Source: Bradyrhizobium sp.
Lineage (GTDB): Bacteria > Pseudomonadota > Alphaproteobacteria > Rhizobiales > Xanthobacteraceae
Assembly (NCBI RefSeq): GCF_030646015.1
Contig: NZ_JAUSLT010000046.1
Location: 1 to 64,000 of the forward strand
Length of the DNA: 64,000 nucleotides
Reading direction: 5' to 3'
The notes beneath the pieces were generated by a model. The model was not told where the DNA came from. It saw only the letters and a list, made by a program, of their open reading frames with translations, and made no database searches. Positions 8,547 to 16,590 of the stretch are shown one piece after another. Within the stretch, counting starts at the first letter, position 1. The number at the start of each line of letters is the position of its first letter. The position numbers and the translations under genes were made by a program.

Positions 8547-9113
8547 TCAAAGATCAGCGGCGGGGACGTCATCGAGGGGTTCCCGCTGTTCAGGCTCGAC
8601 TTCCTGCGCTTGCAATGTTCGGCCGACCGGTCCGGGGCTCCAATAGTCGCCGGACAGAGGACTGACTCTTACGTCATGAATGACCCCGAGTTGCAGGCTT
8701 GGATCGAAATGGCGCATCGCCCGTTCATTGAGGTCAATGATGCGGCCGGGCATGAGTGGCCCCACGTCATTTATCTTGACGATGATCTTCTTGCCTGCAG
8801 CCTCGACGAGGGCATATTTCGGCCTCGCGCCAAACTGGACCCCGCCAAATTTCTCGCGCAAGCTCGTCTTGATGGCGGCCGCCCAGACAGAGGGATCATA
8901 GCGCTCGCCGGAGGCCGTGCTCGGACCGCCCTCGCGCCATCCGGGGCGGAACGGATTGTAGGTAGATGCTGCGCCAACGATCGCATCCCCGGAAGCGGCA
9001 TCGACGACGGCGCTTGAATGAACCGCATTGATTTCACTTCGTGCGACGGCAACAGAAATGGCCAGCGTAACCACGGCGCCGCAAATTGCGGCGCCCGAGC
9101 GAAACAACATCAT
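8547..9113 (-). CDS. RlpA-like double-psi beta-barrel septal/envelope protein
   Basis: A 188-residue exported protein. An N-terminal hydrophobic segment (residues ~8-24) is a signal peptide or anchor. Residues ~48-150 form an RlpA-like double-psi beta-barrel: VGAASTYNPF, STASGERYD, KINDVGPLMPGRIIDLN. RlpA proteins are lytic transglycosylases or septal peptidoglycan binders; this one has no SPOR domain. It has only a short acidic tail, so localisation at the septum is not implied. It is monocistronic on the minus strand; the gene is convergent with the PhnA-like gene. Confidence 0.82.
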   Translation of the reverse strand: MMLFRSGAAICGAVVTLAISVAVARSEINAVHSSAVVDAASGDAIVGAASTYNPFRPGWREGGPSTASGERYDPSVWAAAIKTSLREKFGGVQFGARPKYALVEAAGKKIIVKINDVGPLMPGRIIDLNERAMRHFDPSLQLGVIHDVRVSPLSGDYWSPGPVGRTLQAQEVEPEQREPLDDVPAADL

Positions 9114-9434
9114 GACTCCTCGACTGGATTTTCTGGGTCGTTCGGTTCTCGATGCCGCAAAACAGGGTCAAGCCAACGCGGATGCGGATGCGTTGGCGAA
9201 CTCACGCCAATTTTTGCGGATACGTGCCAATCGTGGCGACGGAACCGTTGTGGAAACCAAGCTTGTACTCGCACAGGTGTGCTTGGTTCTCACCGACTAG
9301 GCAGAGATTGCGTCAGCAGCATGACTGCGCTCATGCGAATTGCTTGAGCCGTATTTCTACGCGTCTGTAATCGGCTCGAACGCATCTTCAACAGGATCAA
9401 CCTGCGCCGGAGAGCTGCAACGCGTTGATGGCGC
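9114..9434. other. Intergenic stretch without a supported gene
   Basis: About 320 bases lie between the RlpA-like gene and the 71-aa membrane protein. A plus-strand frame beginning at 9112 is open to 9300 but has no recognisable protein character or convincing ribosome site. A hairpin CCAACGC...GCGTTGG near 9173-9196 is the only structure noticed. Confidence 0.4.
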
Positions 9435-9650
9435 TCAGTGCGCCAGGTTGCGGAGCTTGGTCCCGATCGCGAGCACCATCAGTCCGAAGCCGGCATAGGC
9501 GATGTATTCCGGATGATGACAGAACATCTGCGAGGTGGAGCAGACCTCGCCGGCCCAGGGCGCACCGATCGAAATTTGCGAAGCGGCTTCCTTGAACAGG
9601 AAAGCGGTACCGCCGAGCAGGATCGCCAGTAGAAATATGATAACCGCCAT
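9435..9650 (-). CDS. Small membrane protein, two predicted helices
   Basis: A 71-residue protein with an N-terminal helix (VIIFLLAILLGGTAFLF) and a C-terminal helix (AYAGFGLMVLAIGT). The loop between them has two Cys (VCSTSQMFCHHPEY) and would face one side of the membrane. I do not recognise the family. It follows the holin-like/DUF883 genes on the same strand after ~190 bp that hold a perfect palindrome. It is probably an envelope protein of the same cluster (inference from location). Confidence 0.65.
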   Translation of the reverse strand: MAVIIFLLAILLGGTAFLFKEAASQISIGAPWAGEVCSTSQMFCHHPEYIAYAGFGLMVLAIGTKLRNLAH

Positions 9651-9747
9651 TTTCGATATCGTCCTGTCGTCAGCCGGTCTTGTCCGCTTTTGACGGAAGA
9701 AAGTATCTCCGGGTTATTACGGAGTTTTGAAAACGGAATCCCTCGCC

Positions 9748-9785
9748 CGTCGTCCCTGCGAACGCATGCGTTCGCAGGGACGACG
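9748..9785. repeat. 38-bp perfect palindrome (family C core)
   Basis: CGTCGTCCCTGCGAACGCA is followed directly by its exact reverse complement, 19+19 bases with no spacer. The same arm sequence opens the family C repeats at 32511 and 34288. It lies between the holin-like gene and the 71-aa membrane gene, where it could end or attenuate minus-strand transcription. Confidence 0.9.
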
Positions 9786-9839
9786 TTGAGAGATTTAGTC
9801 CAGGAATTGCGACTTGCGTCGCGCATTGAATCTCCATGC

Positions 9840-10307
9840 TCACTCCGCCGGCGCTTCCGCCTCGTCGCCGGCTTCGCTCGCGCCGCGGCTCATCATGAAG
9901 CCCAGTGCCAGCCCGCCGATCGCCAGAATCGGGATCAGCTTCTTGACGCCGATGGCGCGGACCAGCTGGAGGCCGGCGGCCAGCAGCATCGGATCGGCCA
10001 GCATGTGCGAGGCCGCGGATTTCGCCGACCGTGCGGCTTCTTTGGCGGCTTCCTCGGCGCGGGCCTGGATCTGGTTCTGGCGCACCTTGTAGCAGACGGC
10101 CGCGATCAGCGTGACCACGAAGAACAATCCGGCCCCCGCCAGGCACGCTTCGACTGGACCATATTTCTGCAGGACGAACACGAACAGCGCCGCGCACAGA
10201 AACGATGTGGTGACCAGCAGCGCGAAAGCGGCCGCCGCGGCCAGCGAGGTCAGCCGCAGGGCGGTGCCGGTGCTCTCCTTGATATCGTCGATCATTCGCC
10301 CAAACAT
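9840..10307 (-). CDS. Phage-holin-3_6/YqjE-like membrane protein
   Basis: A 155-residue protein with a charged N-terminus (MFGRMIDDIKES) and two adjacent long helices at residues ~17-40 and ~50-70. A charged Ala-rich amphipathic segment (QARAEEAAKEAARSAKSAA) follows, then a third hydrophobic region near 118-138. This layout matches the holin superfamily III group that includes E. coli YqjE. It lies downstream of a DUF883 (YqjD-like) gene on the same strand, the same pairing as yqjD-yqjE. No lysis function is implied. A second Met at residue 5 is an alternative start. Confidence 0.7.
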   Translation of the reverse strand: MFGRMIDDIKESTGTALRLTSLAAAAAFALLVTTSFLCAALFVFVLQKYGPVEACLAGAGLFFVVTLIAAVCYKVRQNQIQARAEEAAKEAARSAKSAASHMLADPMLLAAGLQLVRAIGVKKLIPILAIGGLALGFMMSRGASEAGDEAEAPAE

Positions 10308-10428
10308 GCAACGCCCCGATTTGAAAGGAATTTAAGCGAACGCGATGGCGGCGCCTCGGCGCCACCATCCGGTCAGTCTGGATCTTCGAGTCACGCCGCT
10401 ACCGGCGCCCATTCGACCAGCATCAGTT

Positions 10429-10716
10429 CTACCGCCGCCATGCCGCGCCGATCAGAAAGCCGATGCCGAGCGCGATACCCACGGTCGCCAGCGGGCGCTG
10501 CGTAATGACATCTTCCAGTGATTCCTCCAGCGAAGAGGCCGCGTCATAGGCGGAATCCATCATGGCGCTGCCGCGCTCGGCCATATCGTCGTACGCCGAG
10601 TCGACATTGGCGCGGGCTTCCTTGTAGCCACGGCGCGCCTGCTTGCTGGCGCTGCCGGCGAACGTATTGAGCACGTCGGTGATCTGGTCGGTCAGGGCGG
10701 AAATATCGTTTTTCAC
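10429..10716 (-). CDS. DUF883 family (ElaB/YqjD-like) membrane-anchored protein
   Basis: A 95-residue protein with a long helical, Ala/Asp/Ser-rich region that has heptad character (ISALTDQITDVLNTFAG). A single C-terminal helix follows, RPLATVGIALGIGFLIGAAWRR, with the typical DUF883 ending. E. coli relatives YqjD and ElaB are inner-membrane proteins of stationary phase that bind ribosomes. I choose the GTG at 10716 (AGAAGGA ten bases upstream) over a TTG at 10761, because 10761-10764 is the -10 element of an EcfG-type promoter, so the longer protein could not be translated from that transcript. Confidence 0.75.
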   Translation of the reverse strand: MKNDISALTDQITDVLNTFAGSASKQARRGYKEARANVDSAYDDMAERGSAMMDSAYDAASSLEESLEDVITQRPLATVGIALGIGFLIGAAWRR

Positions 10717-10760
10717 GGCTGCTACATCCTTCTCAAAGCATTCGTATTGCGTAAGCCACA

Positions 10761-10785
10761 AACGTCCGGGTCTGCGGGAAGTTCC
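10761..10785 (-). promoter_or_regulatory. EcfG-type general stress promoter of the DUF883 gene
   Basis: Reading the minus strand: GGAAC (10785-10781), 16-base spacer, CGTT (10764-10761). This is an exact match to the alphaproteobacterial EcfG consensus GGAAC-N16/17-CGTT. It would give a leader of roughly 35-40 nt to the GTG at 10716. Confidence 0.75.
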
Positions 10786-10807
10786 CGGGCTGAAACCGCG
10801 GCGGGGA

Positions 10808-11923
10808 TCAATGTCCCGGCAGCTGTACTGAATCGTCGGGCATCAGATGCACCTTGATGATCAGCGCCACGATCAGGATCGGCGAGGCCAGGAAGGCGCC
10901 CATCGGTCCCCACAGCCAGGTCCAGAACGCAAGCGCGATGAACACGGCGAGCGCGTTGAGCTGCAGGCGGCGGCCGACGATCACCGGCGTCAGGAAATGG
11001 CCCTCGAGAAAGGTCATCCCGGCAAACAGAGCGGGCGCGAGCAGTCCGCCGGCCAGCGTCGGGAAAGCGACGACGCCGACCACGGTCAGGATCGCGAACA
11101 TGAAGACCGGACCAATGATCGGGATGAAGTTCAATGTCGCGGCCAGCGCGCCGAGCGCGGCCGGGTTCGGCATCCCCGTCGCCGCGCAGATGATGCCGGT
11201 CGCCACGCCAACGCCGATGTTGATCATGGTCACCATCAGCAGATAGCCGCCGAGATGCTCCTCGATCGCATTGACGATGCGCAGGGTTCGCAGCCGCGAT
11301 TCACGGTCACCGAAGGTCATGACCATGGCGCGGCGCAGGTCCGGCCAGCTGACGATGAACAGGATCAGCGTCACCAGGAACAGCAGGAACTCGGCGAAGG
11401 TGGGCGACAGGAATTCCAGGGTCGGCTGCACCCACTCGATCTTGGGCAACTGGAACGAGGCGCCCGGCAGGGTTTCGGATCCGCCCAGCGACAGCTGCAT
11501 TTGCTGCCACAGCCACAACGGGCGATCGAATACATGAAGCTTGTCCTTCATGAGCGAGCCCAGTTCGGGAAGCCGCGCGCTCCACTCGATGACCGGGGCG
11601 GCGATCAGGCCGATCATGAAGGCGACCACCGCGCAGGCTGCGGACACGATCATGACCGCGGATACGGCGCGCGGAATGCGGTGCTGTTCGAGATGGCGTG
11701 CCGCGGGCGCCAGCATGGTGCCGACCACGAACGCCATCATGACCGGAAGGAAAAACGCCTTGGCGGCATAGAGCACGGCGACGATGCAGATAATGAGAAG
11801 CGCGACCAGCGCGAATGCCACTACCTCGGCACGCCGGATCACCGGCGGCTGTTCGGTTTTGCTGTCGGACAGCGGCTTGCCTGCCGGGTCAGCGGACGCA
11901 CGCTCATTGGGAAGGACACGCAA
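10808..11923 (-). CDS. AI-2E family transporter/permease
   Basis: A 371-residue polytopic protein of the AI-2E (UPF0118, PerM/TqsA) family. About eight helices are arranged as two N-terminal, one amphipathic middle region (~140-210) and five C-terminal, with family segments PAALGALAATLNFIPIIGPV and GHFLTPVIVGRRLQLNALAVF. Members export AI-2 or act as Na+/H+ antiporters; the substrate here is unknown. The TTG at 11923 is chosen because GGGGGAGAGCCAA precedes it; the frame is open upstream to 12148 but that extension crosses an EcfG-like promoter. It is divergent from the L,D-transpeptidase gene. Confidence 0.85.
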   Translation of the reverse strand: MRVLPNERASADPAGKPLSDSKTEQPPVIRRAEVVAFALVALLIICIVAVLYAAKAFFLPVMMAFVVGTMLAPAARHLEQHRIPRAVSAVMIVSAACAVVAFMIGLIAAPVIEWSARLPELGSLMKDKLHVFDRPLWLWQQMQLSLGGSETLPGASFQLPKIEWVQPTLEFLSPTFAEFLLFLVTLILFIVSWPDLRRAMVMTFGDRESRLRTLRIVNAIEEHLGGYLLMVTMINIGVGVATGIICAATGMPNPAALGALAATLNFIPIIGPVFMFAILTVVGVVAFPTLAGGLLAPALFAGMTFLEGHFLTPVIVGRRLQLNALAVFIALAFWTWLWGPMGAFLASPILIVALIIKVHLMPDDSVQLPGH

Positions 11924-12006
11924 TTGGCTCTCCCCCGCGCTACGGCGAATGTGAACAAATTTGAACAGGGTCGCGGTGCGCTGACGAACCGGGCGACAGG
12001 CCACAT

Positions 12007-12031
12007 AACCCGCGTGGGAACCGAAAGTTCC
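12007..12031 (-). promoter_or_regulatory. EcfG-like promoter of the AI-2E gene
   Basis: On the minus strand GGAAC (12031-12027), a 16-base spacer and GGTT (12010-12007). The -10 differs from CGTT only at its first base. It lies ~85 bases before the TTG start. Confidence 0.55.
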
Positions 12032-12089
12032 GTCGCAATAACGTGAAGCGCCGGCTGGTTGACAGGCCACCCTGTGCCTTGAGTCGAAC

Positions 12090-12114
12090 GGAACCTTGCA
12101 GCCCCGGCCGGGTT
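12090..12114 (+). promoter_or_regulatory. EcfG-like promoter of the L,D-transpeptidase gene
   Basis: GGAAC (12090-12094), 16-base spacer, GGTT (12111-12114). It is back-to-back with the AI-2E promoter 60 bases away, with the same single deviation in the -10. Confidence 0.55.
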
Positions 12115-12135
12115 GATTGGCCAGAGCATCAATTG

Positions 12136-12954
12136 ATGCGCATCGCATTGGGGCAGGTCATGGCACAGACATCCGCAGGCAGGCTTTTTTCGTCCACCGG
12201 CGCGCTGGTGCTTGGCACAGCACTGATGCTGTCGCCCGCGTTGCTCGAAAGCGCGAGCGCCCAGCTGCTCGGCTATGCCTCCAACGCGCCGATGGCATTT
12301 CCGTCGGACAATCTGATGGTCGCACCGGCGCAGCCCGCGGATGACGGCGACGATGCAGTCGTGATGCCGGAGCGTTTGAAGCGCGCCATCGTCGCCTTCG
12401 ACACGCACGAAGCCCCCGGCACCATCGTGATCGATACCGGCAACACCTACCTCTATTACGTGCTCGGCCAGGGTCGCGCCGTTCGCTACGGCGTCGGCGT
12501 CGGTCGCGAGGGTTTCACCTGGTCCGGCGTGCAGAACATTACCAGGAAGGCCGAGTGGCCGGATTGGACCCCGCCCTCCGAGATGATCGCGCGCCAGCCC
12601 TATCTGCCGCGCTTCGTCGCGGGCGGCCCGGGCAATCCGCTCGGCGCGCGCGCCATGTATCTCGGCTCCAGCATCTACCGGATTCACGGCACCAACGATC
12701 CCTCGACCATCGGCAAGTTCGTCTCCTCGGGCTGCATCCGGCTGACCAATGAAGACGTCGCCGACCTGTTCAGCCGCGTCACCATCGGCACCAAGGTGGT
12801 GGTGCTGCCGAAGAACGCGCCGCACATGGCGACGCGCAGCCCGGCGACCAGGACGACGATCAGCGTTCGTCCGGCGGCGGCGCAGCGTCCGGTCGCAACG
12901 ACGGCCGTCCCGGGCCGCCAGGCGATGAACCTTTCGACGTCGTCGCTGTATTGA
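12136..12954 (+). CDS. L,D-transpeptidase (YkuD/ErfK domain), exported
   Basis: A 272-residue periplasmic enzyme that makes 3-3 cross-links in peptidoglycan or attaches envelope proteins to it. An N-terminal signal peptide ends near SASAQ. The YkuD domain spans about residues 80-225 and holds the catalytic signature HGTND...SSGCIRL with the nucleophilic Cys. A basic Thr/Ala/Pro-rich tail follows. The start at 12136 is uncertain: an in-frame ATG at 12160 has GGGGCAGG just before it and would give a longer leader after the EcfG-like promoter. DUF2865 begins 13 bp downstream, so the two are probably an operon. Confidence 0.88.
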   Translation: MRIALGQVMAQTSAGRLFSSTGALVLGTALMLSPALLESASAQLLGYASNAPMAFPSDNLMVAPAQPADDGDDAVVMPERLKRAIVAFDTHEAPGTIVIDTGNTYLYYVLGQGRAVRYGVGVGREGFTWSGVQNITRKAEWPDWTPPSEMIARQPYLPRFVAGGPGNPLGARAMYLGSSIYRIHGTNDPSTIGKFVSSGCIRLTNEDVADLFSRVTIGTKVVVLPKNAPHMATRSPATRTTISVRPAAAQRPVATTAVPGRQAMNLSTSSLY

Positions 12955-12967
12955 TCGGGAGACCGCT

Positions 12968-13606
12968 ATGAACTGGCATTTGGGCAAGCGGCTGGCGTGG
13001 AGTGCAGCGGCGTTGCTGTGCGCCTCGGCGCTGGCGCCGGCCGCTCAGGCGCAGGACTTTTTCTCCCAGCTGTTCGGCGGCTTCGGCCGCTCGCGCGCGC
13101 CGCAAATCCACATGCCGTTCGCGGCCGATGACGGTCCGGTTGTCGCCCCGCAGCGCGAGGCCCGCCCGCGTTACGGTGTCGGCCAGGCCTATTGCGTGCG
13201 CACCTGCGACGGACGCTATTTCCCGGTCAACGGGCCGGACAATAAGAGCCGCGCCGAGGCATGCAACAACTTCTGCCCGGCCAGCGACACCAAGCTGGTC
13301 TATGGCAGCAGCATCGACCATGCCGCGACCGAAACCGGAAAACCCTATTCCGAACTGCCGAATGCGTTTCGCTATCGTGAGGAACTGGTCGTCGGATGCA
13401 CCTGCAACGGCAAGGACCAGATCGGGCTCGCCTCGGTCAAGATCGAGGACGATCCGACCCTGCGACGTGGCGACATCGTCGCGGGCGAGGGCGGGTTGAT
13501 GGTCGCCGGCCGGCCCGACAGGCGCGGCGCGTCGCTTAATTTCTCGCCGGCCTCTGACCGTGTCCAGGCCCGCTACCAGCGCCTGCCGGTGGTGGCGAGG
13601 GAGTGA
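12968..13606 (+). CDS. DUF2865 domain exported protein
   Basis: A 212-residue exported protein. The signal peptide ends near AAQAQ (residue ~28). A Cys-containing DUF2865 region follows: QAYCVRTCDGRYFPV, ACNNFCPA, YGSSID and VVGCTCNGKDQIGLA, with six Cys that could form disulfides. Function is unknown; the family is typical of Rhizobiales. It follows the L,D-transpeptidase by 13 bp behind GGGAGACCGCT, which suggests shared transcription and an envelope role. Confidence 0.87.
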   Translation: MNWHLGKRLAWSAAALLCASALAPAAQAQDFFSQLFGGFGRSRAPQIHMPFAADDGPVVAPQREARPRYGVGQAYCVRTCDGRYFPVNGPDNKSRAEACNNFCPASDTKLVYGSSIDHAATETGKPYSELPNAFRYREELVVGCTCNGKDQIGLASVKIEDDPTLRRGDIVAGEGGLMVAGRPDRRGASLNFSPASDRVQARYQRLPVVARE

Positions 13607-13684
13607 GAACTACACCGCATGAATGTTGTCTACGGAGCCGTTGAAATCATTGATTTTTTGTACTAAAAATAAGGTTCCGCCCCT

Positions 13685-13709
13685 GGAACCCGGCAGGTCC
13701 ATTGGCGTT
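13685..13709 (+). promoter_or_regulatory. EcfG-type general stress promoter
   Basis: GGAAC (13685-13689), 16-base spacer, CGTT (13706-13709), a full consensus match. It lies 45 bases before the ATG of the 51-aa membrane protein. Confidence 0.78.
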
Positions 13710-13754
13710 GAATAAGCAGCCAATCGCGCTTTCACGACGCCTCAGGGGACCCGC

Positions 13755-13910
13755 ATGCTCATCAGCGCACTCGTTACATTTCTCGTCGTTATTCTCATTC
13801 TCTATCTGATCAACCTGCTGCCGCTGGACGGCCGCGCCAAGCAGATCGCCCGCGTCGTCGTCATCGTCATCGGCGTGATCTCGCTGCTGAAAATGCTCGC
13901 GGTGTTTTAG
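13755..13910 (+). CDS. Thivi_2564-like 51-aa membrane protein
   Basis: A 51-residue, very hydrophobic protein with two helices (LVTFLVVILILYLINLLPL and ARVVVIVIGVISLLKML) joined by DGRAKQI. This is the Thivi_2564 family layout. Its function is unknown. A strong ribosome site CAGGGGACCCGC precedes the ATG and an exact EcfG-type promoter lies upstream, so expression under general stress is likely. It ends 20 bases before a bidirectional terminator shared with csbD. Confidence 0.8.
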   Translation: MLISALVTFLVVILILYLINLLPLDGRAKQIARVVVIVIGVISLLKMLAVF

Positions 13911-13930
13911 ACCGATCGCGACACCTCAAC

Positions 13931-13962
13931 AAAAAAAGCCCCGGCCGAGGCCGGGGCTTTTC
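13931..13962. terminator. Bidirectional intrinsic terminator
   Basis: GCCCCGGCC-GA-GGCCGGGGC hairpin flanked by A-run (5') and T-run (3'), so it works in both directions between the convergent Thivi_2564-like and CsbD genes. Confidence 0.88.
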
Positions 13963-13973
13963 TGTCGTCGGAG

Positions 13974-14174
13974 TTACTTCAGAGCCTTGAACCAGTCGTC
14001 CACGTCCTTGCGGATATGATCCTTGGCGAAGCCGTAGCGCTCCTGCAGCTTGCCCTCAAGCTGCTCACGGCGCCCCTCGATTACGTCGAGGTCGTCGTCG
14101 GTGAGCTTGCCCCATTTCTCCTTGGCGGCGCCCTTGAACTGCTTCCAGTTCCCTTCAACCCGGTTCCAATCCAT
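13974..14174 (-). CDS. CsbD family stress protein
   Basis: A 66-residue soluble, helical protein with the complete CsbD pattern: MDWNRVEGNWKQFKG, EKWGKLTDDDL, VIEGRREQLEGKLQERYG and a basic/acidic tail. CsbD is a sigma-B-dependent stress protein in Bacillus; homologues in alphaproteobacteria belong to the general stress regulon. The second of two ATGs (14174) is chosen since AGAGGAG then sits at normal spacing. The gene has an exact EcfG-type promoter and the shared terminator behind it. Confidence 0.9.
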   Translation of the reverse strand: MDWNRVEGNWKQFKGAAKEKWGKLTDDDLDVIEGRREQLEGKLQERYGFAKDHIRKDVDDWFKALK

Positions 14175-14206
14175 CGTCATCTCCTCTTGTGTTGAGATGG
14201 GCGATC

Positions 14207-14231
14207 AACGCCCGGGTGAGCAGGACGTTCC
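14207..14231 (-). promoter_or_regulatory. EcfG-type general stress promoter of csbD
   Basis: On the minus strand GGAAC (14231-14227), 16-base spacer, CGTT (14210-14207), a full consensus match, leaving a leader of about 25 nt. Confidence 0.78.
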
Positions 14232-14282
14232 GAGGGGAATGCGGCAAGCTGTCGTCGGCCTGCCGCTGTCTATTCACATCGA

Positions 14283-16445
14283 TCAACCCGCCGCCTTGGC
14301 TTCCCGGCGCCGTGCGGTGAGGATGAACTCGGTGTAGCCGTTCGGCTGCTCGCGGCCCTTGAAGATCAGGTCGCAGGCGGCCTTGAAGGCGACGCCGTCG
14401 AAGCCGGGCGCCATCGGCCGGTACTCGGCATCGCCCTTGTTCTGTCCGTCCACCACGACCGCCATCCGCTTCAGCGATTCCATCACCTGTTCTTTGGTGA
14501 TGACGCCCTGATGCAGCCAGTTCGCCAGATGCTGGCTCGAGATCCGCAAGGTGGCGCGGTCCTCCATCAGGCCGACGTCGTGGATGTCGGGCACCTTGGA
14601 GCAGCCGACGCCCTGGTCGATCCAGCGCACGACATAACCCAAAATGCCCTGGCAGTTGTTGTCGATCTCCTGCTTGACGTCGTCGGGCGCCCAGTTCGAT
14701 TGCGACACCGGGATGGTGAGAATGTCCGACAGCTTTGCGCGCGGGCCGCCTTTGCTCAATTCCTGCTGGCGCGCTTGCACGTTGACCTGGTGATAGTGCA
14801 GCGCGTGCAGCGTGGCGGCGGTCGGCGACGGCACCCAGGCGGTGGTGGCGCCGGCCTGCGGATGGCCGATCTTCTGCGTCAGCATGTCCGCCATCTTGTC
14901 GGGTGCGGCCCACATGCCCTTGCCGATCTGGGCATGGCCGGGCAGGCCGTCGATCAGGCCGTTGTCGACGTTCCAGTCCTCATAGGCCTTGATCCAGGGC
15001 TGCGCCTTCATGTCGTTCTTGCGGATCATCGGACCGGCTTCCATCGAGGAATGGATTTCGTCGCCGGTGCGGTCGAGGAAGCCGGTGTTGATGAAGCAGA
15101 TCCGCTTCGAGGCCTGCTGGATGCAGGCCTTGAGGTTGACCGTGGTGCGGCGCTCCTCATCCATGATGCCGACCTTCATGGTGTTTTCCGGCAGACCGAG
15201 CATCTTCTCGACCTGGCCGAACAGTTCGCAGGTCAGCGCCACCTCGTCGGGGCCGTGCATCTTCGGCTTGACGATGTAGACCGAGCCGGTGCGGCTGTTC
15301 TTCGTCTTCGACTTGCCCTTGAGGTCGTGGATCGCGAGCAGGCCGGCGACGGCGGCATCCAGAATGCCTTCCGGAATTTCGGCGCCCGAAGCGTCGAGCA
15401 CCGCGTCGGTGAACATGTGATGGCCGACATTGCGCATCAACAGCAGGGCGCGGCCGTGCAGGGTGAGTTGCTTGCCGTCCGCCGTGGTGTAGACGCGGTC
15501 GGGATTGAGCGCGCGCTTCAGCGTCTTGCCGCCCTTCTCGAAGTCGGCCGACAGCGTGCCGTCCATCAGGCCGAGGGTGTTGCGATAGACCAGCACCTTG
15601 TCCTCGGCGTCGACGGCGGCGACGCTGTCCTCCATGTCGAGGATGGTGCTAACCGCCGATTCCAGGATCATGTCGGCGACCCCGGCCGGATCGTCCTTGC
15701 CGATCATGTGGCCGCGGTCGATGACGACTTCGATGTGCATGCCGTTGTTGACCAGCAGGATCGCGGTCGGCGCTGAGGGGTCGCCCTGGTAGCCGGCGAA
15801 CTGCGCGCTGTCTTTCAGCGCGGTGGCGTTGCCGCTCTTCAGTTTGACCGCGAGCTGTCCCGCGATCACGCCGTAGGAGGTCGCATCGGTGTGGCTTCCG
15901 GTCGCCAGCGGCACGGCGGCATCGAGAAAGGCCTTTGCCTTGGCGATGACCTTGTCGCCGCGCGCCTTGTTGTAACCCTTGCCGGCTTCGCCCGGATCGT
16001 GCGGGATCGCATCGGTGCCGTAGAAGGCATCGTACAGGCTGCCCCAGCGCGCATTGGCGGCGTTCAGGGCGTAGCGTGCGTTGGTAAGCGGCACCACCAG
16101 CTGCGGCCCGCAGATTTTTCCGATTTCCTCATCGACGTTTGCGGTTTCGACCGTGTGGGTCGCAGGTTCCGGCAGCAGATAGCCAATCTCCTTGAGGAAA
16201 GCCGTATAGGCATTCATGTCGAACGGCTTGCCCTTGTGGGCGCGATGCCAGCCGTCGATCTTCGACTGCAGGGCGTCGCGGAAGGCGAGCAATTCACGGT
16301 TCTTCGGCGCGAGATTCGTGAGGATGGCTGCCAGCCCCGCCCAGAACGCGTCGGGCGAAATCCCGGTCTTGGGGGTCGCCTCCGTGGCGATGAAATCGAA
16401 CAAAACGGGGGCGATCTTCAGTCCATGGGCATCGATACGATTCAT
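14283..16445 (-). CDS. glcB: Malate synthase G
   Basis: A 720-residue enzyme condensing glyoxylate and acetyl-CoA to malate (glyoxylate shunt and glycolate use), in the cytoplasm. Length and architecture are those of isoform G. An N-terminal helical clasp and a small alpha/beta insertion precede the TIM barrel with [14 protein letters not shown] and the catalytic Arg region. Then come [13 protein letters not shown] and [23 protein letters not shown], and a C-terminal plug domain with the base in RVDL-equivalent [16 protein letters not shown]. The start ATG is the first in frame. No isocitrate lyase or glc genes are adjacent; the upstream neighbour is cysNC, 145 bases away. Confidence 0.97.
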   Translation of the reverse strand: MNRIDAHGLKIAPVLFDFIATEATPKTGISPDAFWAGLAAILTNLAPKNRELLAFRDALQSKIDGWHRAHKGKPFDMNAYTAFLKEIGYLLPEPATHTVETANVDEEIGKICGPQLVVPLTNARYALNAANARWGSLYDAFYGTDAIPHDPGEAGKGYNKARGDKVIAKAKAFLDAAVPLATGSHTDATSYGVIAGQLAVKLKSGNATALKDSAQFAGYQGDPSAPTAILLVNNGMHIEVVIDRGHMIGKDDPAGVADMILESAVSTILDMEDSVAAVDAEDKVLVYRNTLGLMDGTLSADFEKGGKTLKRALNPDRVYTTADGKQLTLHGRALLLMRNVGHHMFTDAVLDASGAEIPEGILDAAVAGLLAIHDLKGKSKTKNSRTGSVYIVKPKMHGPDEVALTCELFGQVEKMLGLPENTMKVGIMDEERRTTVNLKACIQQASKRICFINTGFLDRTGDEIHSSMEAGPMIRKNDMKAQPWIKAYEDWNVDNGLIDGLPGHAQIGKGMWAAPDKMADMLTQKIGHPQAGATTAWVPSPTAATLHALHYHQVNVQARQQELSKGGPRAKLSDILTIPVSQSNWAPDDVKQEIDNNCQGILGYVVRWIDQGVGCSKVPDIHDVGLMEDRATLRISSQHLANWLHQGVITKEQVMESLKRMAVVVDGQNKGDAEYRPMAPGFDGVAFKAACDLIFKGREQPNGYTEFILTARRREAKAAG

Positions 16446-16590
16446 GATGGGCTTTCTTGGCGGGAAATGGCGGTTTACAGGCTGTTTTCAGGGGTGAACA
16501 CAGCAAAAAGCGCGCCAAAGGGCAGTTTTCGGGGCCCTTTTAGCCATAGACCGGCTCGATGAGAAGGCCCCAAAGGGGCGTCCGAAAGTC

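Noticed and set aside
9112..9300. Small plus-strand frame MTPRLDFLGR after the RlpA-like gene
   Set aside because: No ribosome site or family; its beginning is antisense to the start of a real gene.
16567..16579. GCCCC-AAA-GGGGC as a terminator of cysNC
   Set aside because: The stem is only five base pairs and the following sequence lacks a T-run; too weak to list.
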